DNA of 41,818 nucleotides, from the NCBI GenBank assembly GCA_028688275.1, contig JAQTYN010000029.1:1-41818 (forward strand). Reading direction: 5' to 3'. Source of the DNA: Gallionella sp. GTDB lineage: Bacteria; Pseudomonadota; Gammaproteobacteria; Burkholderiales; Gallionellaceae. Of the stretch, positions 1 through 7,447 are shown one piece after another. Every line of letters begins with the position of its first letter. Position 1 is the stretch's first letter. The translations under genes were made by a program, and so were the position numbers. Under the pieces are notes generated by a model. The model was not told the DNA's origin. It was given only the letters and a program-made list of their open reading frames with translations, and did no database searches.

Positions 1-2
1 TG

Positions 3-116
3 CTCGCAGGACTCTGGGTTTTCCTCTCTATGCTCGAAATCATGCAAAACTACGACCCAAACGAGTTGGAGGAACTGAAAACATCCGCCATGAAATTCTT
101 CGGCGGACTTGTGTAG
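3..116 (+). CDS. C-terminal fragment of an unidentified protein
   Basis: An open frame enters from the left edge and ends at TAG 114-116, giving 37 residues. It begins with a hydrophobic stretch (LAGLWVFLSML) and continues with a charged segment (YDPNELEELK). The hydrophobic start may be the end of a membrane helix, but too little is present to name a family. The last codons and stop fall in a short sequence that recurs imperfectly at 391-420, so the 3' end has been duplicated or rearranged. A chance open frame cannot be excluded over this length. Confidence 0.45.
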   Translation, partial: LAGLWVFLSMLEIMQNYDPNELEELKTSAMKFFGGLV

Positions 117-420
117 ATACTTATGCCCTTCAAGGGGAGAGTTGGAGAGGGGATGGGGTGATTCCGTACTTGAAGGCTCACTTGTGCCACGATGACCCAC
201 TATGATTCACATAGAGCCCATTTTTCGGTGGTCAGCACCGCATCGTCATTCCCGCGAAGGCGGGAATCCATTGCTTTTACCCTCTTTTCGCGAAAATACA
301 GCCCTCGAATGCTTTGGTTTCGGGCAATATCGTGACAAATTCAAAGTGGATTCCCGCCTTCGCGGGAATGACGGCAGGCTGGAAAAAGTTGTGTAGATAG
401 CTATGCACTTGAAGCCTCAC
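111..420. repeat. Imperfect direct repeat, one copy split by a GGGGAGAG-type insert
   Basis: Positions 391-420 read gtgtagata..tatgc followed directly by acttgaagcctcac. The same two blocks occur at 111-126 and 168-181, but there they are separated by about 41 bases (127-167). That insert is rich in ggggagag and ggatgggg and resembles the palindromic repeat fragments in the coding regions further right. The simplest reading is a duplicated ~30-bp sequence, one copy of which received a short repeat insertion. Confidence 0.5.
244..373. repeat. REP-like inverted-repeat pair (130 bp)
   Basis: Two 27-bp arms, 244-270 and 347-373, are exact reverse complements of each other. Each arm is itself a small hairpin (ATTCCCGC..GCGGGAAT). 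The pattern matches the cgtcattcccgcgaaggcggg family of extragenic palindromes that I recognise from many beta- and gammaproteobacterial genomes. It lies beyond the 3' end of the SEFIR NTPase gene and could fold into a long cruciform or terminate or stabilise transcripts. No transposase is encoded in the 76-bp spacer. Confidence 0.8.
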
Positions 421-425
421 CGCGC

Positions 426-3400
426 TTATTTCCCAATCACCGCTTCTGCATCTTCCAGCTCGGCTTTGCGCCTGCCGTAGCCGTGTTTTTCGATCAATCG
501 CCGCGCTTCGGCAAGGTCTTCTTTTGCGCTGCGTACCGTGCCGTCGGGGTTGCGCCACGGATAAGGCGTGATGTGGCAAAACAGCCGTGCGCGATGCAAA
601 TAGATGTCCGCCAAGTACAACGGCATCGGGCCGCGTTCGGCGATTTCTAGGGCTTCGTTAAGGTCGGCTTGTGCGGCTGTGCAATGATCGTCGGGTGGGC
701 AGGTTTCATCTGCCCACGCAGCTTGCTCTCCGCGTGGGCACAACGTCGTGTCCACCCTACGCAATTCCGCCATACGCAATTCCGCCATACGCAACCAAGC
801 TCTGGTGAGCAGGGCTAAGGGAAGATATTGCTGTTGCCCAGCGCGGCGCAGACCGTCCACGGCATGCTGGATGGAAGCGTGGCAAGTGGATGGGGAAGAT
901 CCTTCGCGCAACGCGGCATACAACGCGGCACGACCTAGGGTGAGGTGATCGAAGGCAATGGCAAGGAGGGAGGCATTGTTTTGCTCAGCCCACTTAAGCG
1001 TCTGCGTTGCACGCTCGGAAACTGCGCGACAGGCAACGCCCTCTCCCCCTGCCCCGTGAAAACTCCCTCGCCCTTTGGGAGAGGGCATGGGGAGAGGGGC
1101 GGGCGAGGGGAGTATTGTGGCGGGAAGAAATGCGCGCCAAGCTGCGCGCTCGGCGGCGGTGAGCAGCAGGTCGCAATACTTGAAACCCTGCAATCCACAA
1201 AGCAACGAGCAGCTGAACTGGTGCTTGACCTGTATTTCTTCGGCTTTCGCGAAAATATCCATCGCTTCGCGTACTCGTCCAGCCTGATGTAGCGCATCGG
1301 CTATCTTCGCTTGCGAAGCCATCTTCCAAAACGCTACGTCGCTTAGAGCGGCGTAGCACACGGACTGCGCAGCATCGCTCTCCGCAACGTCCAACCTACC
1401 CATCGTCAGTTCAAGTTCGCTCAGGTTGCAGGCACTAGCTGCTGCATTTTCCCATTGCTCTTGCTTTACGCTCATTACCAGCCCAGTACGCATTGGCTCC
1501 ACTGCCTCGCCCAGCCGCCCCAGTGCGCTCAAGCGGAAGGCGGCTGCGTTCAGCAGCCATCCCTGTGAGGCTGGCGACAAAATGGACGAAACACGACTCC
1601 ACGGGGTATCAAAGAAGCAGGTAATCGCCCCCAAATCAGTGCCGAATGCACCGAGTTTGAACGCACTGTAGTTTTCCTGCCCACGCTGGATACGGTCGCT
1701 ATAAACTTCATCACGCGCCTGCTGCTGCATCCCCGCCAAACAGCCATGCGCCACCGCCTGATACAACGGCTGCAAGTCTGCCAGCGAGGGTTGCTTACCT
1801 TCTTGAGTGGTGGCACAAAGATGTTGATACAACTGCCGATGCGCGGCACGAAAAGCGTCGGGATGTTGCTCGCGCAACTGTTTTGCAAAGTATTCGCGCA
1901 GCAACGGGTGAGCATCCAGCGACAACAACGCGCCCGCCTCGCGATTTACCGTCAGCAAGTTTGCTCCCTCCAGCCCAGTGAGACAGAATTCCCAGTCCTC
2001 ATCTTCTAGCCCTACCAGCACTTCAGTAAGATCAGGGATGACTGTTTCCCGCAATGCGTAGATGCAACCCGCGTCAGCTGGGCGGTCAAACAATCCCATC
2101 AGTCGTAGGATCGCAACTTCGCGGCACCCCTCGTCACCGCCCTCAAGCAGCCATTGCTCGTAGGCGGTCATGGTACGAAAGGCGTGGCCGCCTTGTGTTT
2201 TATTATCAGCCTTGTCGAACTTCACACGGTCGCGCTGGCGGATGTCACCCTTGAACGCACGCTTTAAAAATCCGCCGAGCAAGTTGAGCGTCAGCGCGTG
2301 CCCCTGCACATCTTCCACCAGCATTTCAAATTCGTTTACCAGCTCTTGCTTCTCGCCAAATGGAATATTTCTGATGAGGCTGCCTTTTACATCAAGATAC
2401 TGGAGCAGAGCGACCCCAGCTTCTCTAGACAGGCGCAGCAGGGGGATTTCAGGCGCGGTGGTTTGCCGATAGGCTTTTAAGTCGGGCATGGTGTAGCGTG
2501 TCGTCACCACGCACAAGCCGTGGCTGTTTGCCGCCAGCCCTTTGAGCAGCGCGGCAAGTCCCGCGTCCTTGAGTTCGCCCGCCATGGTCGAAGTGGGCGC
2601 ATATTGCAGCGGCTCCACGCCGTCGAGTATCAGCAGCGTGCGTGTTGCACCCACCAACTGCGCCAGCCGCTTGCCCTTTTCGCTGGCGTGTTTCGCACTG
2701 TCCGCCATTGGCTGATCGCCGAAAAAGCCGAGCGCGGCATCGAGAAACAAATCACTGCTCGCCGCCGTCTGTTCCTTCGTGCCCTGACTGTAGAACGACC
2801 ACGCAAACACCGCCGCGCATCCCGACCAATCATGGTGCGCCAACGTTGCCGCCCACTTCGCCACCAACGAAGTCTTACCCTCGCCGCCCAACGCAACCAA
2901 AGTCAGCACGTGGGGGCGTGGATTTTTACCATTGACGACTTGATGCCATGCGTCGTCGAGAAGCTTGGTTTCGGCTTCCCGACCGATGAGTTTTTCGGGC
3001 GCGTATTTGTCGATGCGGGAGATGTCAACTTTCGCAGCCTCAGTGGGCGGTGAATCATCGAATTGCAGCACGCCACCTTGTTTGCGTGGCTTGTATTTGA
3101 GTGTACCGACTGGATGCGGCACAGCTCCCGCTTGTCCAAGCAAAAAATCGTAAAGGTTCTGGTAATTTGCGTCAGTGGTCAACGCGTAGTGACTGATGGA
3201 GCGCAATGGTTCGGGAATGTGTGCCTGAACCGCATCGTTTAAGAACACGGGCACAAACTTCAATGTCTGGCTGCGACTGTCGTACAACTCTTGCGTGATG
3301 AGCGTACCCTCCCAATCCACCCCCTTACCTTGGTTGGGCTCTTCATGTCCACAGAAGCGGCGATAGTAGGTTTCGGTACAAACCATGAGCACGAACTGCG

Positions 3401-3581
3401 CCTCTTTGAGTTGTTTCAACATCCAACGCGGCCAACCTTCCTTCGGCGAGCCTTCCAAATATTGGTCAATCTGGGTTTCGATACCGTCTTCTCGCAACCG
3501 ATTGGACAAAGCGAGCACCTGTTCGCGATGTGCATCGGAGTCGTGGCTATAGCTGATAAATACGTTTATTTTCTGGCTCAT
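426..3581 (-). CDS. SEFIR-STAND NTPase with TPR-like C-terminus (NLR-like)
   Basis: A protein of 1051 residues. Residues 4-150 look like a SEFIR/TIR-fold domain: it opens with NVFISYSHDS and continues with GWPRWM and LMVCTETYY. A linker with LIGRE near 200 leads to a P-loop NTPase with Walker A GGEGKTS (232-238) and a Walker B-like LLILDG (316-321). The C-terminal half is helical and TPR-like. This sensor-NTPase-effector layout is known for bacterial NLR-like antiphage proteins, in which SEFIR/TIR-type domains act as the death effector; the defence role here is inference. The start is supported by GGAG 8 nt upstream. Two repeat-derived segments interrupt the helical part in frame, at residues ~824-849 and ~929-963. 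A secreted Ca-loop protein gene lies 50 nt upstream on the same strand. It could instead be a regulatory STAND protein, or be non-functional because of the insertions. Confidence 0.85.
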   Translation of the reverse strand: MSQKINVFISYSHDSDAHREQVLALSNRLREDGIETQIDQYLEGSPKEGWPRWMLKQLKEAQFVLMVCTETYYRRFCGHEEPNQGKGVDWEGTLITQELYDSRSQTLKFVPVFLNDAVQAHIPEPLRSISHYALTTDANYQNLYDFLLGQAGAVPHPVGTLKYKPRKQGGVLQFDDSPPTEAAKVDISRIDKYAPEKLIGREAETKLLDDAWHQVVNGKNPRPHVLTLVALGGEGKTSLVAKWAATLAHHDWSGCAAVFAWSFYSQGTKEQTAASSDLFLDAALGFFGDQPMADSAKHASEKGKRLAQLVGATRTLLILDGVEPLQYAPTSTMAGELKDAGLAALLKGLAANSHGLCVVTTRYTMPDLKAYRQTTAPEIPLLRLSREAGVALLQYLDVKGSLIRNIPFGEKQELVNEFEMLVEDVQGHALTLNLLGGFLKRAFKGDIRQRDRVKFDKADNKTQGGHAFRTMTAYEQWLLEGGDEGCREVAILRLMGLFDRPADAGCIYALRETVIPDLTEVLVGLEDEDWEFCLTGLEGANLLTVNREAGALLSLDAHPLLREYFAKQLREQHPDAFRAAHRQLYQHLCATTQEGKQPSLADLQPLYQAVAHGCLAGMQQQARDEVYSDRIQRGQENYSAFKLGAFGTDLGAITCFFDTPWSRVSSILSPASQGWLLNAAAFRLSALGRLGEAVEPMRTGLVMSVKQEQWENAAASACNLSELELTMGRLDVAESDAAQSVCYAALSDVAFWKMASQAKIADALHQAGRVREAMDIFAKAEEIQVKHQFSCSLLCGLQGFKYCDLLLTAAERAAWRAFLPATILPSPAPLPMPSPKGRGSFHGAGGEGVACRAVSERATQTLKWAEQNNASLLAIAFDHLTLGRAALYAALREGSSPSTCHASIQHAVDGLRRAGQQQYLPLALLTRAWLRMAELRMAELRRVDTTLCPRGEQAAWADETCPPDDHCTAAQADLNEALEIAERGPMPLYLADIYLHRARLFCHITPYPWRNPDGTVRSAKEDLAEARRLIEKHGYGRRKAELEDAEAVIGK
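692..795. repeat. GTGGGCA palindromes plus 15-bp tandem repeat inside the SEFIR gene
   Basis: GTGGGCA (695-701) pairs with TGCCCAC (711-717). A second imperfect hairpin, GTGGGCAC / GTGTCCAC, follows at about 734-756. Next comes acgcaattccgccat repeated 2.5 times (759-795). The gtgggca..tgcccac style is a common dispersed intergenic repeat in proteobacteria; here it is translated as part of the NTPase (residues ~929-963, including the repeated MAELR). The reading frame stays open. Confidence 0.6.
1034..1110. repeat. CTCTCCCC/GGGGAGAG palindromic repeat inside the SEFIR gene
   Basis: The segment contains ccctctccccc, a short spacer and ggagagggc..ggggagagggg, so it can fold back on itself. Read on the minus strand it encodes a Pro/Gly/Ser-rich stretch (LPSPAPLPMPSPKGRG...) that looks foreign between flanking amphipathic helices. 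The same motif family is found at 38884-38935 and 39951-40030 in another gene and as a fragment at 127-167. The length allows the frame to continue. Confidence 0.65.
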
Positions 3582-3631
3582 GTCATCAACTCCGTTGCGG
3601 ATTCAACAAATTTTGTGGCGTAATCCTCGCT

Positions 3632-4660
3632 TCACTTCTCCAACCAAACACTTTTAGGTCCACATTTTCGGGCGTTGACCAGCCCGAAGAGTTGGACTTT
3701 GGATTGCTCGGTGGTGGCGGTGTCTTGCAAGTCTCTTAGCGTGGTGGCATTGGCGTAGCTGGTGTAAATCGTGCGGCCTTCCTTGCTTTCTAGGGTAATG
3801 ACGATGGCTTCGTCCGTGTAGCAACGTAGCCAGCGGGCTTTTGCTTGTTTGGGATTGCTTGCGTTTTCGGTGGTGATGGACCAGCCATCTCCTATGATCG
3901 AAGGTTTGCTGTTGGAAAAATCGCGCACGCTCAGCGCAACTGCTTTGCGAGGTGTGACGGGTTTGTTGTTGGGGCGATCCGTGTATCGGGTGTAAAGCGG
4001 ATAGTGGCGGGCCATAAACTTGCCGTTGACACGTTGCCAATGTCCGTCATTGATCTGATAAATGTTGGTTGACCAATAGCCATCGTGTACATCCATTTCA
4101 ATTAAATCTGCTTTTCCATCGTGATTAAGGTCGCGTAAACCATTGAAATGTTGATCTTGGTCTTCAAAAAATCCTGTAAATGACAACATGAGTGGGCGAC
4201 CATTACGCTCAAAGGTGATGAGATCGAGCCAAATGGGTTCGGCTAGCCCGTTACCGCAGGTGCCTCGTACGATGATGACATCTTCCATGCCATTTTTATC
4301 CAAATCCGCGTGGTAGATACGCGCTGGGAAGCAGCCCATCACGTCTGTTAGGATGACTTCCCACGATTTGCCCGCGAGGTCTTTTCCTTGCAAAGATAGT
4401 GGCTGTGCATGAAAGGTGTTGAGTGGATCGGCTACAGGCATATCTTCCCACTTTATGGTGGCAACACCTTGTCCCGCTGGGACGCTAGTCACGTTGGTTG
4501 AATCGTCGGTTTCAGGTTTGACCACTTTGTGTAAAGGAAACGCCAGCCCCAACTCCTGTTGGCTGAGTGGTAAATAAAAGTAGGGCATGCCGACCAACTC
4601 TGGTGCCGCCTCGGCGATACGGAATAAGCCTATCAAACAAATAAACAGGAGTCGCTTCAT
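3632..4660 (-). CDS. Secreted protein with FG-GAP/VCBS-like Ca-loops
   Basis: I place the start at ATG 4660 (342 residues) because it opens a clear Sec signal peptide, MKRLLFICLIGLF..AEA, cleaved near residue 18. An upstream in-frame start would add 13 basic residues in front of it. Two acidic loops, DLDKNGMED (119-127) and DLNHDGKADL (177-186), follow the DxDxNGxxD pattern of FG-GAP/VCBS-type repeats that bind calcium in secreted proteins. Cysteines at 110 and 135 could form a disulfide. No enzyme motif is recognised. The gene lies 50 nt upstream of the SEFIR NTPase gene on the same strand and may be co-transcribed, but nothing else links them. The most likely role is an exported protein of unknown function. 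Confidence 0.7.
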   Translation of the reverse strand: MKRLLFICLIGLFRIAEAAPELVGMPYFYLPLSQQELGLAFPLHKVVKPETDDSTNVTSVPAGQGVATIKWEDMPVADPLNTFHAQPLSLQGKDLAGKSWEVILTDVMGCFPARIYHADLDKNGMEDVIIVRGTCGNGLAEPIWLDLITFERNGRPLMLSFTGFFEDQDQHFNGLRDLNHDGKADLIEMDVHDGYWSTNIYQINDGHWQRVNGKFMARHYPLYTRYTDRPNNKPVTPRKAVALSVRDFSNSKPSIIGDGWSITTENASNPKQAKARWLRCYTDEAIVITLESKEGRTIYTSYANATTLRDLQDTATTEQSKVQLFGLVNARKCGPKSVWLEK

Positions 4661-4864
4661 GTCAGTTCTACGATGTAGGGCGGGACGGTATTGTAGCAAT
4701 GAAGTGAGCAGGCTAGGTCATTGGGCTGGCGCGGGCACAAGAAATACTTTGCATCATGGTTAGTCATCCGCTTAAAACGTGCGCTGGTGGGGTAAAGTCC
4801 GTAAAATACGCAGCTTATTTTGGCTGGTTTAAACCGCTTTATTTTGGATTTTAGAGAGAATGTC

Positions 4865-5737
4865 ATGTTAGCGATTATTGGCGGCAGCGGGGTGTATCAC
4901 ATTGAGGGCTTGGAAAATACGCGTTGGGTGACGGCGGAGTCGTCTTTCGGCGAGCCTTCGGATCAAGTTTTTATGGGGGAAATGGCGGGGCAGACGATTG
5001 CTTTTTTGCCGCGTCATGGGCGAGGTCATCGTCTGTCACCGACTGATATTAACTTTCGTGCCAATATCGACGCGCTGAAACGCCTCGGCGTGACCGACAT
5101 TATTTCGGTTAGCGCGGTGGGTTCCTTGCGGGAAGATTTGTCGCCAGGCACCTTTGTGATCGTCGATCAATTTATTGACCGCACTTTTGCCCGCGAGAAA
5201 AGTTTTTTTGGCACAGGGCTGGTGGCGCACGTGTCCGTGGCGCATCCCGTGTGCAGCCGTTTGGGCGACCATTTGCACTCGGCGGCGCAAACGGCGAATT
5301 TGCCCGTGGTACGCGGCGGGACGTATTTGGTGATGGAAGGGCCGCAATTTTCCACACTGGCGGAGTCCAAGCTCTATCGCACTTGGGGCTGCGATGTGAT
5401 TGGTATGACCAATATGCCTGAAGCCAAGCTCGCCCGCGAGGCGGAAATTTGTTATGCCACGGTGGCGATGGTAACCGATTTTGATTGTTGGCACCCTAAC
5501 CACGACCATGTGACGGTGGAGGCGATTATCAAGGTGCTGCTGGAAAATGCCGACAAGGCGCGGGAGTTAGTCAAAGTGGTTGCACCGCTAGTGGATAGTG
5601 ATGCGGCGGCGTGTGGATGCGGCTGCCGCACGGCGTTGCAACACGCTTTGATTACCGCGCCAGCAATGCGCGATGCGGTGTTGCTGGAAAAGTTACAAGC
5701 CGTGGCGGGGCGGGTGTTGGTGTCACAGGGGAGTTAA
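4865..5737 (+). CDS. mtnP: S-methyl-5'-thioadenosine phosphorylase (MTAP family)
   Basis: Phosphorolysis of methylthioadenosine to adenine and methylthioribose-1-phosphate, in polyamine/methionine salvage, in the cytoplasm. ATG 4865 is chosen because MLAIIGGSGVY is the normal family N-terminus and GAGAG lies just upstream; the protein is 290 residues, near the ~280 of typical MTAPs. Visible features are the phosphate-site GGSG (6-9) and PRHGRGH (49-55), the MEGPQFST loop (157-164) and TDFDCW (204-209). Aspartates in that last motif favour an adenine rather than a hypoxanthine base, so MTAP is preferred to methylthioinosine phosphorylase; this is inferred from family knowledge. A CGCGC motif at 250-254 precedes a ~35-residue C-terminal extension. 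The gene stands alone, convergent with the porin-like gene. Confidence 0.88.
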   Translation: MLAIIGGSGVYHIEGLENTRWVTAESSFGEPSDQVFMGEMAGQTIAFLPRHGRGHRLSPTDINFRANIDALKRLGVTDIISVSAVGSLREDLSPGTFVIVDQFIDRTFAREKSFFGTGLVAHVSVAHPVCSRLGDHLHSAAQTANLPVVRGGTYLVMEGPQFSTLAESKLYRTWGCDVIGMTNMPEAKLAREAEICYATVAMVTDFDCWHPNHDHVTVEAIIKVLLENADKARELVKVVAPLVDSDAAACGCGCRTALQHALITAPAMRDAVLLEKLQAVAGRVLVSQGS

Positions 5738-5897
5738 AGTCCTGCGCTGCAACACGCCGCCCTCTAATTAGCTTGGTTTTTCCTAAAGCTGTCTGGTCGA
5801 GGAAGGATTTGATGTCAAGTAGGTGCATGGTTTGGATGATATCACCACGTATCTGCGTACTTGAAACCGCCTGATTGCTGCGTTAGATTTTTCGTGA

Positions 5898-7298
5898 CTA
5901 ATGTTTCTCCATGGTCATGACATACTGAACTAAGAACTGATTGTCAAACAGACCTTGGCGGGATTGGTCTTTGATCATTTGTAGTCGCAACATCGCGTAC
6001 TCGCTTGGGGTGAAGTCGAACATGAGCGTGGTTCGGGTAGGCTTAAAGGCGTAGTTGCTGATGACATTGCCTACATTGAGCAATCCTACCGTTGCGACAC
6101 CTGGGTTAAGTTGGTCATAGCGCAACCCAGCACGCCAGTGAGGCATAAATTGATACACCGATTGTGCATACCAGCCGCTTTGTGTGTTGCTATAAGTGTC
6201 GCGTACATTGGCACCCGCTGTGTTGTAAGTGAGCAAGCCATTCTCGCGGCGACTGAAGAATTCGCCCTGTAATTTGAGGTAGCGATTTCCTCCACTTGGC
6301 GCATATTTCCAAACAAAATCTAAGCCTGTTGTGAAGCTGTCACCACTAAAACTATTGTTTACCCCACCTACTGTGCCGAGTAAATCTGGTACGGCGGAGC
6401 TTACCGCATCAACACGTTTAGTTTGATAGGCTGAAGCACCTGCGCGCCAACTTGTTTCGGTGGTGTCTTCCCCGATGTGGGCGAAAAGCGTGCCCGCGCC
6501 AGCACCATTGCGATTTTGTCTATCCGTTGCGGGGAAGTTCCGTCCACGTCCAATTTCACCGCCGAGTTCAACAAACATAGCGGTTGGTGCGCGCCATCTT
6601 AGCTGAATGCCATCTTCGCCAATTTGGTTATTCCACAAGCTTTCATAAACCAGTGGTTGATCGGCGAAATCCCAAGCATGCGCATGGCGTTCATTAAGAT
6701 AGCCCAAGCCTGAAAAAAATCGACCAAATCGCATTTTGAAAGCATCGCCCAAAGCAGTGCTCTCGACGTAGGCGTTCTCGATAAACAGTGTGCCAGTCGG
6801 TTCTAGACCGATGGCGGCCACCCCTTTAAGGTTGGGATCAATGTTAGCGGTAATACCTAGATCTGACTCCCCTAGATTAAACCCAGGAAATTGCAATGGA
6901 CTTTTCATCGAAAATCCAGTGGCAGCTAGGTTTGGGTTCTTGCGCATTTGGGCGTAAGTGCCTTCTAATATAAGCTCTATCGCGGGTGTAAATCCATTAT
7001 CTATGACGGGCGCAGCATCTGCTTGTTTGCGTGCAGCCTCAACAGCTTGTTGACTGGTGACTTCCGCTTGTTTGCTACTCGTTTGTGCTTGTTTGCTTGC
7101 GACTTCTGCTTGCTGTAAACGTCGCTCAATTAATTCATAATCACGCTTCATCTGCTTCATATGCTGATCGTAATGTTGTCTTAATTGTTGCATTTGATCG
7201 CGCAAAGCCTGTAAGTCGGCATCACTGGCAGCAAAAACAGGCAGTGCCTGACTAAAAATAGCGGCAATAAGCACGCCAACATGGGATTTTTTGAACAT
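5898..7298 (-). CDS. Outer-membrane porin-like protein with N-terminal coiled coil
   Basis: A protein of 466 residues. It has a signal peptide with hydrophobic core GVLIAAIFSQALPVFA, cleaved near residue 23. Residues ~25-95 are heptad-rich and include Ala/Gln repeats (SKQAQTSSKQAEVTSQQA), suggesting a trimeric or periplasmic coiled coil. The remainder alternates polar and aromatic residues, as expected of a beta-barrel, and ends in a strand-like QFLVQYVM. Such coiled-coil-plus-barrel proteins in Betaproteobacteria are annotated as porins or as substrate-specific channels; the substrate is unknown. AGGAG 7 nt before the ATG supports the start. The gene is monocistronic, with a ~150-bp spacer to radA in the opposite orientation. 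Confidence 0.72.
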   Translation of the reverse strand: MFKKSHVGVLIAAIFSQALPVFAASDADLQALRDQMQQLRQHYDQHMKQMKRDYELIERRLQQAEVASKQAQTSSKQAEVTSQQAVEAARKQADAAPVIDNGFTPAIELILEGTYAQMRKNPNLAATGFSMKSPLQFPGFNLGESDLGITANIDPNLKGVAAIGLEPTGTLFIENAYVESTALGDAFKMRFGRFFSGLGYLNERHAHAWDFADQPLVYESLWNNQIGEDGIQLRWRAPTAMFVELGGEIGRGRNFPATDRQNRNGAGAGTLFAHIGEDTTETSWRAGASAYQTKRVDAVSSAVPDLLGTVGGVNNSFSGDSFTTGLDFVWKYAPSGGNRYLKLQGEFFSRRENGLLTYNTAGANVRDTYSNTQSGWYAQSVYQFMPHWRAGLRYDQLNPGVATVGLLNVGNVISNYAFKPTRTTLMFDFTPSEYAMLRLQMIKDQSRQGLFDNQFLVQYVMTMEKH

Positions 7299-7447
7299 TT
7301 TCTGCTCCTAGTTATTGGTCTATATGCACTCTATCAGCAAGGTATTTGCAGAGCAATGCTTATTGATCCTTAAGCTTGTGTATGCGGTTGGTCATGCATG
7401 GGGTGATAAGATACGCATTCTTAAAATCAAGCGCGTGGATGCGAGCA

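Noticed and set aside
945..1292. Plus-strand frame of 115 codons across the CTCTCCCC repeat
   Set aside because: It exists only because the repeat lacks stops on both strands; the minus-strand NTPase frame has domain support.
2520..3053. A 177-residue plus-strand frame opposite the SEFIR NTPase
   Set aside because: It mirrors the P-loop region of a well-supported gene, and its Arg/Gln-rich composition is typical of an antisense shadow.
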